From: Geothrix sp. SG200
GTDB lineage: Bacteria; Acidobacteriota; Holophagae; Holophagales; Holophagaceae
DNA: 64,000 nucleotides
Assembly (NCBI RefSeq): GCF_022808935.1
Contig: NZ_JAKZFR010000001.1
Location: 1 to 64,000 of the forward strand
Direction of reading: 5' to 3'
Shown in pieces: positions 36,700 to 45,820 of the stretch. The translations under genes and the position numbers were made by a program. The notes under the pieces were generated by a model. It searched no databases. It was not told where the DNA came from and saw only the letters and a list, made by a program, of their open reading frames with translations. How positions within the stretch are numbered: the stretch's first letter is position 1; the number at the start of each line of letters is the position of its first letter.

Positions 36700-37755
36700 A
36701 TGAACCAATCCCCGCAGTGGCGCGATGGGCGCTTCCGGAACCCCCAGCCCCTCTGGAACGACACCTGGGGGGCCCTCTCCGCCATGGTTCGGCGGGACCC
36801 GAACGCCAACCCACAAGCCCCGCTCCCCGTGGTCCATCCCACCGGGGCCGACCTGGTCGCAGAGGCGCCCTCGGGCCTGCGGGCCACCTGGCTGGGCCAC
36901 TCCACCGTGTACCTGGAGGTGGACGGCACCCGCATTCTCACGGACCCCGTGTGGGGACTCCGGGCCTCGCCCTTCGGCTGGGCCGGGCCACGGCGCTTCT
37001 ACGCGCCCCTCATCCCCCTGGAGGAGGTGCCGGTCCCGCAGGTGGTGGCCATTTCCCACGACCACTACGACCACCTGGACGAGGGCACCCTGCGCCGCCT
37101 GAAGGACTGGGACACGCACTTCGTGACGCCCCTGGGCGTGGGGGCGCGCCTGGTGCGCTGGGGCGTGCCCGCGGCCCGCATCACAGAGCTGGACTGGTGG
37201 GAATCGGTGCAGGTGGGCGGCCTGGAGGTGGTCCTCACCCCGGCCCGGCACGCCTCGGGCCGGGGCCTGCGGGACAAGGACCGGACGCTCTGGGGCGGCT
37301 TCGCCTTCCGGGGTCCCCGGCACCGGGTCTACTTCTCCGGCGACACGGGCCTGTTCCAGGGCCTGGCCGACATCGGCGAGCGCCTGGGGCCCTTCGACCT
37401 GGCGATGATCGAGGCCGGCGCCTACAACCCCGCCTGGCCCGACTGGCACCTGGGTCCCGAGCAGGCCGTGCAGACCTTCGGGATGGTGCGGGGACGGGTG
37501 CTCCTGCCCATCCACTGGGGCCTCTTCAACCTGGCGGCCCACGGCTGGACGGAGCCCGTGGAGCGGGTGCTGGCGGCAGCCGGCCCCCAGGGGATCGCCG
37601 TGGCCCTGCCGCGGCCCGGCGAAGGCTTCGAGCCCGGCGGATCCTTGCCGACCCAGCGCTGGTGGCCCGTGCTGCCCTGGAAGACGGCGGCAGAGGTGCC
37701 CGTCCGTGCCAGGCTGAATGGACAACCCATGCTTCCAGAAGGAGGCCTCCCATGA
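36700..37755 (+). CDS. MBL-fold metallohydrolase, NAPE-PLD/UlaG-like
   Basis: A 351-residue protein with a beta-lactamase fold: LGHSTVYLEVDGTRILTDP (about 67-85), metal motif SHDHYDHLD (about 114-122), TPARHASGRG, FSGDTG (about 213) and the C-terminal IHWGLF. It resembles phospholipase D-like MBL proteins. AGGAG lies 7 nt before ATG 36700. Upstream in the same frame a reading of about 35 codons (RRLRKAGALLVAATVAGG) looks like a membrane anchor, but has no start codon except GTG at 36643. It overlaps the next gene by 4 bp. Confidence 0.88.
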   Translation: MNQSPQWRDGRFRNPQPLWNDTWGALSAMVRRDPNANPQAPLPVVHPTGADLVAEAPSGLRATWLGHSTVYLEVDGTRILTDPVWGLRASPFGWAGPRRFYAPLIPLEEVPVPQVVAISHDHYDHLDEGTLRRLKDWDTHFVTPLGVGARLVRWGVPAARITELDWWESVQVGGLEVVLTPARHASGRGLRDKDRTLWGGFAFRGPRHRVYFSGDTGLFQGLADIGERLGPFDLAMIEAGAYNPAWPDWHLGPEQAVQTFGMVRGRVLLPIHWGLFNLAAHGWTEPVERVLAAAGPQGIAVALPRPGEGFEPGGSLPTQRWWPVLPWKTAAEVPVRARLNGQPMLPEGGLP

Positions 37756-38441
37756 AGGTCCTGATCTTCGGCGCCACGGGCATGGTGGGGCAGGGCGTCC
37801 TGCGCGAGTGCCTGCGGGACCCCGGGGTCACGGAGGTGGTGGCCCTCGTGCGGCGGGCTTCCCTTCCCGCGCACCCCAAGCTGCGCGAAGTCGTCCACGG
37901 GGACTTCTTCGACTACCGGGCGGTGGAAGCCGACCTCGCGGGGCTGGACGCCTGCTTCTTCTGCCTGGGCGTGTCGTCGGCGGGCCTGCCGGAGGCCGAG
38001 TACCGGCGCCTGACCTTCGACCTGACCCTGGCGGCGGCGGGGACGCTGACCCGCCTCAACCCGGCCCTGACCTTCGTCTACGTGTCCGGTGCCGGGACCG
38101 ACAGCACCGAGCGGGGCCGCACCATGTGGGCGCGGGTGAAGGGGGAGACCGAGAACGCCCTGCGGCATCTGCCCTTCAAGGCGGTGTATCTCTTCCGCCC
38201 CGGCCTCATCCAGCCCCTCCATGGCATCCGCTCGCGCACGGGCTGGTACCAGGCCGCCTACACCCTGATGAATCCCGCCCTCCCTCTGCTGCGGCGGCTC
38301 TTTCCCAATTCCATCCTCACCACGGAGGCGCTGGGTCGGGCCATGCTCCGCGCGGCACGGGACGGAGCGCCGAAGGCCGTGCTGGAGGCCGCGGACCTCA
38401 TCGCCCTGGGGGCGCCTCCAGGGCCAGCAGGCGCGCCTTGA
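37752..38441 (+). CDS. NAD(P)-binding atypical SDR (epimerase-like)
   Basis: A 229-residue protein with an N-terminal Rossmann motif VLIFGATGMVGQGVLREC (about 3-20) and LVRR near 34. The later VYVSGAGTDSTERGR and WARVKGETENAL fit the HTATIP2/YbjT-like atypical SDR group, where TyrxxxLys is replaced. The substrate is unknown. GGAGG is 6 nt upstream of the ATG, which overlaps the stop of the hydrolase gene (ATGA). The end converges with the methyltransferase gene by 44 bp. Confidence 0.87.
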   Translation: MKVLIFGATGMVGQGVLRECLRDPGVTEVVALVRRASLPAHPKLREVVHGDFFDYRAVEADLAGLDACFFCLGVSSAGLPEAEYRRLTFDLTLAAAGTLTRLNPALTFVYVSGAGTDSTERGRTMWARVKGETENALRHLPFKAVYLFRPGLIQPLHGIRSRTGWYQAAYTLMNPALPLLRRLFPNSILTTEALGRAMLRAARDGAPKAVLEAADLIALGAPPGPAGAP

Positions 38442-38922
38442 CCTCGGGCGATCCGAAGGCGCTCCAGCCGCCGGGGCCGATTGCGGCCACCACGCGGTGG
38501 CAGGGCACGAGGATCAGGATGGGGTTCGCCTTCACGGCCTGGCCCACGGCCCGGGCCGCGCCGGGCCGGCCCGCCAGGAGGGCCACCTCGCCGTAGGTGA
38601 GGGTCTGGCCGGGGGCCGTGGCCCGCAGCACCTCGGCCACGCAGCGCTGGAAGGGCGTGAGGCCGGACAGGTCCACGGGAAGGTGGGTCAGGTCCTGCGG
38701 GCATCCTGCCAGGTGGGCCATGAGGCGCCGCACGGCCTCCAGCACCCAGGCCGGCGCCTCCCGGGCCTCCTCGCGGTCCAGCCTGTCCGTGAAGCGCAGG
38801 AGGCAGATCCCCTCCGCCGTCCAGCCCAGGCGGATCCGGCCCAGGGCCGTGGCGAAGGTGAGGGAGGAAGGCCCGGCCAGATTCGCCCGGGGCAGGAGAA
38901 AGGTCATGGCCTTCCGGGTCAT
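38398..38922 (-). CDS. Methylated-DNA--protein-cysteine methyltransferase (MGMT)
   Basis: This suicide enzyme removes O6-alkyl groups from guanine in DNA. The 174-residue protein has an RNase H-like N-terminal domain and a C-terminal domain with TPFQRCVAEVL, YGEVALLAGRPGAARAVGQA (about 110-129) and the acceptor site ILVPCHRVV (Cys about 140). The start is 38922 (overlapping the lipoprotein stop by 4 bp) or the inner ATG at 38907. An ogt-type protein, with no AdaA regulator domain. Confidence 0.94.
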   Translation of the reverse strand: MTRKAMTFLLPRANLAGPSSLTFATALGRIRLGWTAEGICLLRFTDRLDREEAREAPAWVLEAVRRLMAHLAGCPQDLTHLPVDLSGLTPFQRCVAEVLRATAPGQTLTYGEVALLAGRPGAARAVGQAVKANPILILVPCHRVVAAIGPGGWSAFGSPEVKARLLALEAPPGR

Positions 38923-40967
38923 TGGGTCCGAGCGGTGAGGTCTATGCGGAAGGACCCGATCTCAGGATCGTTACAGCTGAAGAACATCACGCCGTGGTAG
39001 TTGCCGACTGGAATCGAGCCATCGGCCACCTTCACAGGCGTGAACTCCACGCGAATGGTCTTGGAAGCCCCGGGTGTGAGCCTGAACGTATAAGTGCCGT
39101 CCATCTTCGTCTGGATGGACGGGTCGCCGTAGATATACGGCGTATGGAAGGTAGGCACAAGGCTGTTGACGCCCCAGGGGAAGGTTCCGTCGAGGTCGAT
39201 GCCGGCAGAAAAGGCGTTCCCGTTGATGACCAGGTCCACCTCACCGGTGTTCTGGAAGAACAGGTCTTGCACCACCGCCGATCCATTCTGGCTAGCGGTT
39301 TGGAAGACAAGCGCCTCCCGGAACTCCTGGTGGTGGCGTTTCTCCTGCAGGACCAGCCAGGGCCGGGGGGCCGCCAGGTCTGCAACCCTGAGGGTGATGG
39401 TGGGATCGCCCAGGAAATGACCGGGAGAGCCGGAGTAGGTTGTGGTGTAACTCTGCATGTAGGAGCGGCCGACGCCCAGGGCCATGTCGAGCCCGCTGGC
39501 CTCCCGGGCGAAGGCGCTATCGGTGTAGAGGGTCACCGCTGGGTTGGCCCTGACCAGGAGCACACTGCTGTCAGCGCCGAAGAGAATCTGCCCCGCGAGG
39601 TAGCCTGGGGTGGTGAAATCCCCCGTCGAGCAACTAGCCAGGCTGACGACCTTGGCCCGGGTGGCCACGCTCCCGAATTCCGGTGCATCCATGGAAAGGG
39701 AATCTCCGCTTTGTCCCTGGAATAGCACCGAAAGAGGCGCCCCGTGCAGGTTGGCCTCGCAGTGTTCCTTGCCCGCGGTCAGCGCATCGAGGAATCCTTG
39801 CTTCAGGGCTGCAGCCGAGGTATTGCCCAGGAAAGTCACCTCACCATTTCCGTACAGCGTATGGTTTTGGTAGGCCTCCAGGAACTTGGTGCCATCCACG
39901 CCGCTGTCGGTGGCGGCTGAGATGAAGGCCATTCCCCTGGAATAGCGGTTCCGGTCGCCTCGCACCAGCAGGTTCCGGTCGAGGTACCGCCGGATGTCCC
40001 CGAGTTGGCTGGTGGGTGACAGCCCCTTGATCCGCGCCACGGCGATGGTGGGACAGGAGTTGACTAGGAGGTAGCTGAACGTCTGCACATCCACCACGAA
40101 CCTGCCAGCGGCATCCAGGGAAGGTGTGTCGTAGGGGTAGTCTAGAGCGCGGTAATAGTGATCACTTACATTCAGATAGGTTCCGTAGGGCGAGATGTTC
40201 CGCTCGATGAGGGCCGGAATGTCACCAATCAGGAAGGCCATTCGGAGGCTGCCACCCTGCTCCTTGAGGAGGGCCCGGAGGGCGGCAGGCTCCGCTGGAG
40301 ACTGGATCAGAACACTCTCGCAGCCGGTATCGGCAGCCACTGCGTTCATGAAGGATTGAATCAGGGTGGGCATATCCGCCAGAACATCCGGTGCAACCAC
40401 ATAGGCGATCTTCCCTGCCTGTGTGGGAATGTCTATGGCCGCGTTGAACTGGACGACACCGTCCGAGGTCACAGGGCCCGTCGTGTAGGTCAGGCCGGTC
40501 AGAGCGCCGTTGCATCCGGAAGCGGTCGCCATGACGAATCCCGCGTCGAGGCTCAGGGTGAACGTCGCGGTCTTGCCGTACTCGACGGTGGCAGCCGTGG
40601 GACTGGCATGGACCCCCGTGCCAACGTTGGCGGTGACTGTATAGAGGCAGGGCTTGGCCTTAACCGTCACCACGCCATCGGCATGGATGGGCGCCGTGGT
40701 GTAGACGTTGTCCTTCAGGGTCCCGCCGCATCCCGTGACCGAATCGATCTGGTAGCCCTGATCCGCAGCGATGTGGATGGCAAGCGTCTTGCCTGCCTCC
40801 ACTTGGGAGGAGGTCGGATTGGCCTGTACCCCCGCCTCGGTTACCACGGTGATGGTGTAGAGCGTCAGAGGTTGAGGTGGAGGTGGGGTATTGGTTGAGC
40901 CGCCGCCTCCACAGGCCATCAGGACAGCCATCACGAGTGAGGTGGCGAGGCGGGCGAGGAGCTTCAT
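38919..40967 (-). CDS. Large lipoprotein with InlB-like repeats and a C25/caspase-like domain
   Basis: A 682-residue exported protein. The signal ends in a lipobox (VLMAC, Cys19) followed by GGGG and a Pro-rich stretch. Two repeats of about 80 residues follow (YTITVVTEAGVQANPTSSQV, YTVTANVGTGVHASPTAATV), like divergent InlB B-repeats. The centre (about 210-510) resembles the gingipain/C25 fold: FLIGDIPALIE, a His in NLHGAPLS (about 407) and a Cys in VVSLASCSTGDF (about 446). A beta-rich end follows. It is more A+T-rich than its neighbours, a sign of transfer. Protease activity is a guess. Confidence 0.75.
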   Translation of the reverse strand: MKLLARLATSLVMAVLMACGGGGSTNTPPPPQPLTLYTITVVTEAGVQANPTSSQVEAGKTLAIHIAADQGYQIDSVTGCGGTLKDNVYTTAPIHADGVVTVKAKPCLYTVTANVGTGVHASPTAATVEYGKTATFTLSLDAGFVMATASGCNGALTGLTYTTGPVTSDGVVQFNAAIDIPTQAGKIAYVVAPDVLADMPTLIQSFMNAVAADTGCESVLIQSPAEPAALRALLKEQGGSLRMAFLIGDIPALIERNISPYGTYLNVSDHYYRALDYPYDTPSLDAAGRFVVDVQTFSYLLVNSCPTIAVARIKGLSPTSQLGDIRRYLDRNLLVRGDRNRYSRGMAFISAATDSGVDGTKFLEAYQNHTLYGNGEVTFLGNTSAAALKQGFLDALTAGKEHCEANLHGAPLSVLFQGQSGDSLSMDAPEFGSVATRAKVVSLASCSTGDFTTPGYLAGQILFGADSSVLLVRANPAVTLYTDSAFAREASGLDMALGVGRSYMQSYTTTYSGSPGHFLGDPTITLRVADLAAPRPWLVLQEKRHHQEFREALVFQTASQNGSAVVQDLFFQNTGEVDLVINGNAFSAGIDLDGTFPWGVNSLVPTFHTPYIYGDPSIQTKMDGTYTFRLTPGASKTIRVEFTPVKVADGSIPVGNYHGVMFFSCNDPEIGSFRIDLTARTQ

Positions 40968-41258
40968 GGAGACCTCAGTTGCAGATCGACACAATGACGA
41001 AGAGATAGATTTGGAAAGCCCAATTCTGGTTGGGGCCAGCATTCGGATCAACCAAAAAGGATCCACCATTCATCTATGTTTCCGCGTCGTCCCTTTCTCC
41101 ACGTGCGGGCCACAGTTGCGCGCCTGCACCAAGTCCAGAGGCCCTGCTTCGTCAGTCGCAGTGCGCTCAGGCTGCCGCCGAAGCCTGAGCGGACGATGAT
41201 GAAGTCCCGCTCCAGGAAGGGTTCCTGGGAGGTCCAGGGTCCCGATACGCTTGAGGTC
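40968..41258. other. Intergenic region between the lipoprotein and ruvX
   Basis: The 291 bases hold the divergent starts of both genes. The first 100 bases are A+T-rich like the lipoprotein gene and probably contain its promoter, but no clear -35/-10 pair stands out. No gene or RNA was recognised; an in-frame upward extension of ruvX to 41076 has no protein-like features. Confidence 0.5.
41246..41251 (+). promoter_or_regulatory. TACGCT -10 box 7 nt before ruvX
   Basis: TACGCT, seven bases and the ATG at 41259 follow each other. This agrees with leaderless initiation and supports the short ruvX start. Confidence 0.4.
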
Positions 41259-41696
41259 ATGCGCTGGCTCGCCATCGACCACGGCACGAAGAAGCTCGGC
41301 CTCGCCTTCTCGGACGAGCTGGAGATCCTGGCCTCGCCCTTCGAGGTCTGGCCCCAGGAGGAGGCGCGCACCCTGGATCGCCTGGCGCGGCTCTGCAAGG
41401 AGGAGGGCGTGCAGGCCCTCTGCGTGGGCCTGCCCCGGCACAAGGACGGCGCCGAGAGCGCCACGGCTCCGGCGGCCAGGGCCTTCGGCGAGGCTCTCGC
41501 GGCACGCGCGGGACTGCCCCTGCGCTTCGTGAACGAGCACCTCACCAGCGCCGAGGCCGACCGCCTGCTGCGGGAGCGGGGCGTGAGAGCCGACAAGCGG
41601 AAGCTCCTGCTGGACGCCGCCGCGGCGGCGGTCATCCTGAACGAGCTGCTGGAGGACCGGCGGGCCAAGGGGATCCCCGCCAGTCGTCTGGATTGA
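41259..41696 (+). CDS. ruvX: Putative pre-16S rRNA nuclease / Holliday junction resolvase YqgF
   Basis: RuvX/YqgF has an RNase H-like fold and takes part in 5' maturation of 16S rRNA. The 145-residue protein shows the metal residues Asp in LAIDHGTKKLGLAFSD (start), Glu in VNEHLTSAEAD (about 86) and Asp in LLLDAAAAAVIL (about 119). The length is typical. Start at MRWLAIDHG is set by homology and the preceding -10 box. Confidence 0.93.
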   Translation: MRWLAIDHGTKKLGLAFSDELEILASPFEVWPQEEARTLDRLARLCKEEGVQALCVGLPRHKDGAESATAPAARAFGEALAARAGLPLRFVNEHLTSAEADRLLRERGVRADKRKLLLDAAAAAVILNELLEDRRAKGIPASRLD

Positions 41697-41716
41697 TCCC
41701 CTGACGGGAGGGAGCC

Positions 41717-42595
41717 ATGCGCATCGCATTCCTGGGCCTGGGTCGGATGGGTGATCCCATGGCGCGCCGGCTGGTGGGCGCCTTCGAGCTGACGGTCTTC
41801 AACCGGGACATGGCCCGGGCCCGGCCCTTCGGGGCGCTGGGGGCGCAGGTGGCGGGCTCCGTGCGGGAGGCCGTGGCGGGGGCGGAGGTCGCCATCACCA
41901 TGCTCTCGGACGACGCCGCGGAAGAGGCCATCACCTTCGGTCCTGGTGGCCTGCTGGAGGTCCTTGCCCCGGAGGCCATCCACGTCTCCATGAGCACCAT
42001 CGGCATCGCCACCTCCGCCCGCCTGGGGGAAGCCCACGCCGAAGCCGGGCAGGGCTTCGTGGCGGCGCCGGTCTTCGGTCGCCCGCCCGCGGCGGCCTCG
42101 GGCCAGCTCTGGATCCTGGCCGCCGGTCCCGATGACCAGGTGGCCCGGTGCCAGCCCCTGTTCCAGGCCCTGGGCCAGGGGACCTTCCCGCTGGGGGGGC
42201 GGGCCTCCACGGCCCACGCCATGAAGCTGGCGGGCAACAGTCTCCTCGTCACCGCCGTGGAGGCCCTCAGCGAGGCCTTCGCCTACGGTGAGAAGGCGGG
42301 GGTCGCGCCGGAGACCACCCTCAAGATCCTCAATACGGCCTTGCTGAAGTCCCCCTTGGCAGATGCCTACGGGGGCGCCGTGGTGCGGGGCGACTTCGAG
42401 CCCGCGGGTTTCGCCCTGCGCCTGGGGCTGAAGGACGTGAGCCTGGCCCTCCGCGCTGCCGAGGCCTACCAGGCCCCCCTGCCCATCGCCAGCCTCCTGC
42501 GGGACCGCCTCCTGTCCGCCGTGGCCAAGGGCTACGGCGAGCAGGATCTGGCCGCCCTCTCCCGCCTCAGCCGGGAGGATGCGGGGTTGGCTTGA
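41717..42595 (+). CDS. 3-hydroxyisobutyrate dehydrogenase-family oxidoreductase
   Basis: A 292-residue NAD(P)-dependent beta-hydroxyacid dehydrogenase. The Rossmann motif IAFLGLGRMGDPMARRL (about 3-19), substrate loop and catalytic Lys in AMKLAGNSLL (about 172) are present. Members act on 3-hydroxyisobutyrate, tartronate semialdehyde, glyoxylate or succinic semialdehyde; the sequence resembles glyoxylate/succinic-semialdehyde reductases somewhat more, but this cannot be fixed. GGGAGGGAG is 4 nt before the ATG. 20 bp after ruvX. Confidence 0.9.
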   Translation: MRIAFLGLGRMGDPMARRLVGAFELTVFNRDMARARPFGALGAQVAGSVREAVAGAEVAITMLSDDAAEEAITFGPGGLLEVLAPEAIHVSMSTIGIATSARLGEAHAEAGQGFVAAPVFGRPPAAASGQLWILAAGPDDQVARCQPLFQALGQGTFPLGGRASTAHAMKLAGNSLLVTAVEALSEAFAYGEKAGVAPETTLKILNTALLKSPLADAYGGAVVRGDFEPAGFALRLGLKDVSLALRAAEAYQAPLPIASLLRDRLLSAVAKGYGEQDLAALSRLSREDAGLA

Positions 42596-42600
42596 AGGGG

Positions 42601-42626
42601 GGCGACTCCAGGTTGCCTCTTTTTTT
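42601..42626 (+). terminator. Intrinsic terminator after the dehydrogenase gene
   Basis: GGCGAC (42601-42606) pairs with GTTGCC (42612-42617, one G-T pair) over a 5-base loop, followed by TCTTTTTTT. It starts 5 bp after the stop codon. Confidence 0.75.
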
Positions 42627-42853
42627 GCCGACCTGGATTCATGGGAATCGAGAACTTTCTTGAGGTTGTAGCAGGTCAAACCGATGCATGATGGGTCGCG
42701 AGGAGCTGGCCTCCGGGTCGCTCCAAAGGCCGTCCTCTCCGACTCCAGGGGTCCAGGCATGGCAGGTTCCCTCCGATCTCTCCATCCAGCCTTCCGCAAG
42801 GCAGGCGCCGTCCGCGGACTCCTGGCGACGGGGACTCCGGAAGGATCCCGGCC

Positions 42854-45157
42854 GTGGGCCTGAAGGAGGCTCAGGGGCCGGACGACGCCTCCTCCGGCGA
42901 TGCCCGGTCCGAGGAGCGGCGCGGCCGGCGGTTCGAGGACGCCATCACCAGCTTCCTGCCCCGCATCGGGCGGATGGCCAAGGTGGGGGGCTGGAGCTTC
43001 GAAGTGGATTCAGGCGAGGGTTGGTGGACAGAAGAGGTGGCCCGCATCCACGACCTCGATCCCTCGACGCCGACCTCCGCCGCCCTGGGCCTGAACTTCT
43101 ACACGGCCCAGTCCCGGCCCCTGATCGAGCGGGCCATCCAGGAGGCCATCGAGAAGGGGCGTCCCTACGACCTGGAACTGGAGCTGGTGAGCGCCACAGG
43201 GGCGCGCAAGTGGGTGTGGACCCAGGGCCAGCCGGTGGTCGTGGGAGGGCGGGTGGTCCGCATCCAGGGCACCTTCCAGGACATCACCGAGCGCAAACGT
43301 ACGGAACTGGCCCTCCGCGAGAGCCAGGAGCGCCTGCAGATGCTCATCGACCACGCCCCGGCGGCCCTGGCGATGTTCGACCGGGAGATGCGGTACCTCG
43401 CGGTGAGCCGGCGCTGGCTCAGCGACTTCCACCTGGGCGAGCAGGCCATCCTGGGGCGCTCCCACTACGACATCTTCCCGGAGATCCCCGAGGCCTGGCG
43501 GGAGGCCCACCGGCGGGGATTGGCGGGCGAGGTCCTGCACTCGGACGAGGACCGGTTCGTCCGGCAGGACGGGACGGTGTACTGGCGGCGCTGGGAACTC
43601 CGGCCCTGGCATGCCGCCGACGGGACCGTGGGCGGCATCGTGATCTTTTCGGAGGACATCACTGAGCGGGTGGAGGCGCTTCAGGCCCTGCGCGAGAGCG
43701 AGCAGCGCTTCCGCCTGGCCCTGCGGAATGCGCCCGTGTCGGTGGCCGTCCAGGATCGGGACCTGCGCTACGTATGGGCCTACAACCAGCGGACCGCAAG
43801 GCCCGAGGACATGGTGGGCCGACGCGACGCCGACCTGTTCCCCCCCGACCAGGCGGCCCGGCTGGATGAGCTGAAGCGGAGGGTGCTGGAGGAGGGCGCG
43901 GAGATCCATCAGCAGATGTGGCTGGACCGCCCGGGACGTCGCCTGTTCCTGGATTTCTACTGCGAGCCTGTGCGGGACGCAGAGGGACGGATCACCGGCG
44001 TGGGCACCGCGACCGTCGACCTGACGCCGGTCCGCGAGGCCGAGGAGGAGCGGCGGCGGCTCGAGGCCGAGGTCGCCCACGGGCAGAAGCTGGAGTCCCT
44101 CGGCGCCTTGGCGGGAGGCGTCTCCCACGACATGAACAACGTGCTGGCGGCCATCATGGCGGTGGCGTCCATGCTCAGGGAGAAGCGCCCGGACGATCCG
44201 GACCTGGTGAAGTCCATGGACACCCTGCTCCATGCCGCAGGCCGGGGCCGGGACCTGGTGAAGGGGCTGACCGACTTCGCCCGAAAGGACCTCCCCGAAC
44301 CCCAGCCCCTGGACCTCAACGAGGTGGTCCGGAAGGAGGCCGCCCTCCTCCAGCGGACCACGCTGCAGAAGGTGGGCGTGGAGCTGGCGCTGGCCGAGGG
44401 CCTTCCCCTGGTGATGGGCGATCCCAGCGCCATCTCCAACGCCCTCATGAACCTCTGCGTCAACGCCCTGGATGCCATGCCCGAGGGGGGCCGCCTGCGC
44501 CTCGCCACCCGTTCCGGAACGGGCGGAACCGCGGAGCTCGTCGTGGAGGACTCGGGCCACGGCATGGCGCCGGAAGTGCTGGCCCGCGCCCTGGAGCCCT
44601 TCTTCACCACGAAGCCGGCGGGCAAGGGCACCGGCCTGGGCCTGGCCCTGGTCTATGGCGTGATGAAGGCCCATGGCGGTCGCGTGGACCTCCGCAGCGC
44701 GCCGGGCCAGGGCACGGAGATCACCCTCGTCTTCCCGACGTACCAGGCCGACCTTCCCTTCGAGGTGGGAATCCCCCCGGCGGACGAAGCGAGGGGTCGC
44801 CGCCTCCGCATCCTGCTGGTGGACGATGACGAGCTCGTCCGTGGCACCGTGCCGGTCATGCTCGAGGCCCTGGGGCACCAGGTGCTGGCCACGGCCGGGG
44901 GAGCCCAGGCCCTGGAGCGGCTGGAGGCGGGCTACGACCCGGATCTCGTGATCCTGGATCTCAGCATGCCGGGCATGGACGGCGAGGAGACCCTGAGGCG
45001 GCTCCGGATCCTGCGGCCTGACCTGCCGGTCCTGCTGGCCACGGGCTACCGGGACGAGCGGGGCGACCGGATCCTCGAGCAGGGCGCCCACGTGGGACTG
45101 ATCCTGAAGCCCTTCACGCTCATGGACCTCAAGCTGAAGCTGGGGCAGATGGCCTGA
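42854..45157 (+). CDS. PAS-domain hybrid sensor histidine kinase
   Basis: A 767-residue soluble two-component protein without membrane segments. Three PAS domains (about 35-150, 155-275, 280-400; note the FQDITERKRTEL and FSEDITERVEAL linkers) lead to a HisKA-type phosphoacceptor GGVSHDMNNVLAAI (His about 425), HATPase with NALDAMPEGG and GTGLGLALVYGVMKAHGG, and a C-terminal receiver (Asp about 702 in LVILDLSMPGMDG). The HDMNN box is typical of kinases with PAS sensors. It starts with GTG after GGAAGGA. No separate regulator gene is adjacent. Confidence 0.93.
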   Translation: MGLKEAQGPDDASSGDARSEERRGRRFEDAITSFLPRIGRMAKVGGWSFEVDSGEGWWTEEVARIHDLDPSTPTSAALGLNFYTAQSRPLIERAIQEAIEKGRPYDLELELVSATGARKWVWTQGQPVVVGGRVVRIQGTFQDITERKRTELALRESQERLQMLIDHAPAALAMFDREMRYLAVSRRWLSDFHLGEQAILGRSHYDIFPEIPEAWREAHRRGLAGEVLHSDEDRFVRQDGTVYWRRWELRPWHAADGTVGGIVIFSEDITERVEALQALRESEQRFRLALRNAPVSVAVQDRDLRYVWAYNQRTARPEDMVGRRDADLFPPDQAARLDELKRRVLEEGAEIHQQMWLDRPGRRLFLDFYCEPVRDAEGRITGVGTATVDLTPVREAEEERRRLEAEVAHGQKLESLGALAGGVSHDMNNVLAAIMAVASMLREKRPDDPDLVKSMDTLLHAAGRGRDLVKGLTDFARKDLPEPQPLDLNEVVRKEAALLQRTTLQKVGVELALAEGLPLVMGDPSAISNALMNLCVNALDAMPEGGRLRLATRSGTGGTAELVVEDSGHGMAPEVLARALEPFFTTKPAGKGTGLGLALVYGVMKAHGGRVDLRSAPGQGTEITLVFPTYQADLPFEVGIPPADEARGRRLRILLVDDDELVRGTVPVMLEALGHQVLATAGGAQALERLEAGYDPDLVILDLSMPGMDGEETLRRLRILRPDLPVLLATGYRDERGDRILEQGAHVGLILKPFTLMDLKLKLGQMA

Positions 45158-45169
45158 GCCCGCCTCGGC

Positions 45170-45820
45170 TCACCCGAGCCGCACCGTCCGCATGCAGCGT
45201 TCCGCCAGGCCCGGGTTGTGGGTGACGAGCAGGGTGGTGGGTCGCAGCTCGGCATGGAGGTCCATCAGGAAGCCAAAGACCTCCTCGGCCGTGGCGGGAT
45301 CCAGGTTGCCCGTGGGCTCGTCCAGCAGCCAGAGGGCGGGCTTGCGCACCAGGGCGCGGGCCAAGCCTGCCCGGGCGGCCTGACCGCCGGAGAGCTGGCC
45401 GGGCAGCCGCTCGCCGAGATCGCCCAGGCCCACGGTGGATAGCAGCTGTCCGATCCAGGCCTCGGCCTCGGCCGAGCCGTCGCCATCGATGAGCAGGGGC
45501 ATGCGGAGGTTCTCCCGCACCGTGAACTCCGGCAGCAGGTGGGGCTGCTGGAAGGCCAGGCCCACCCGGCGGCGGCGGTAGAGGGCCCGGGCCTCGGCGC
45601 CTGCGGGCACGGGGCCGCCGCCCACGGCGATGCTGCCGCCCTCCCAGTGATCCAAGCCGGCCACGCAGTTCAGGAGTGTGGTCTTGCCCACGCCGGAGAC
45701 GCCCACCACGGCGCAGAGGCTGCCGGCTTCGACGTCGAGGGAGAAGCCGTCGAAGACCGGATGGGCGTTGCCGGGGTAGGTCTTGTGCAGGTCCCGGATG
45801 GAAAGGGGTTCTCCGATCAT
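45170..45820 (-). CDS. lolD: ABC transporter ATP-binding protein, LolD/MacB-like
   Basis: The ATPase of an ABC system of the LolCDE or MacB kind. The 216-residue protein has Walker A GVSGVGKTT (about 40-48), Q-loop AFQQPHLLPEFTVRENL, signature LSGGQAARAGLARAL (about 143) and Walker B LWLLDEPTGNLD (about 163). Its ATG overlaps the permease stop (ATGA), so the two make one transporter. With lnt in the window, lipoprotein release is the likely role. Confidence 0.9.
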   Translation of the reverse strand: MIGEPLSIRDLHKTYPGNAHPVFDGFSLDVEAGSLCAVVGVSGVGKTTLLNCVAGLDHWEGGSIAVGGGPVPAGAEARALYRRRRVGLAFQQPHLLPEFTVRENLRMPLLIDGDGSAEAEAWIGQLLSTVGLGDLGERLPGQLSGGQAARAGLARALVRKPALWLLDEPTGNLDPATAEEVFGFLMDLHAELRPTTLLVTHNPGLAERCMRTVRLG

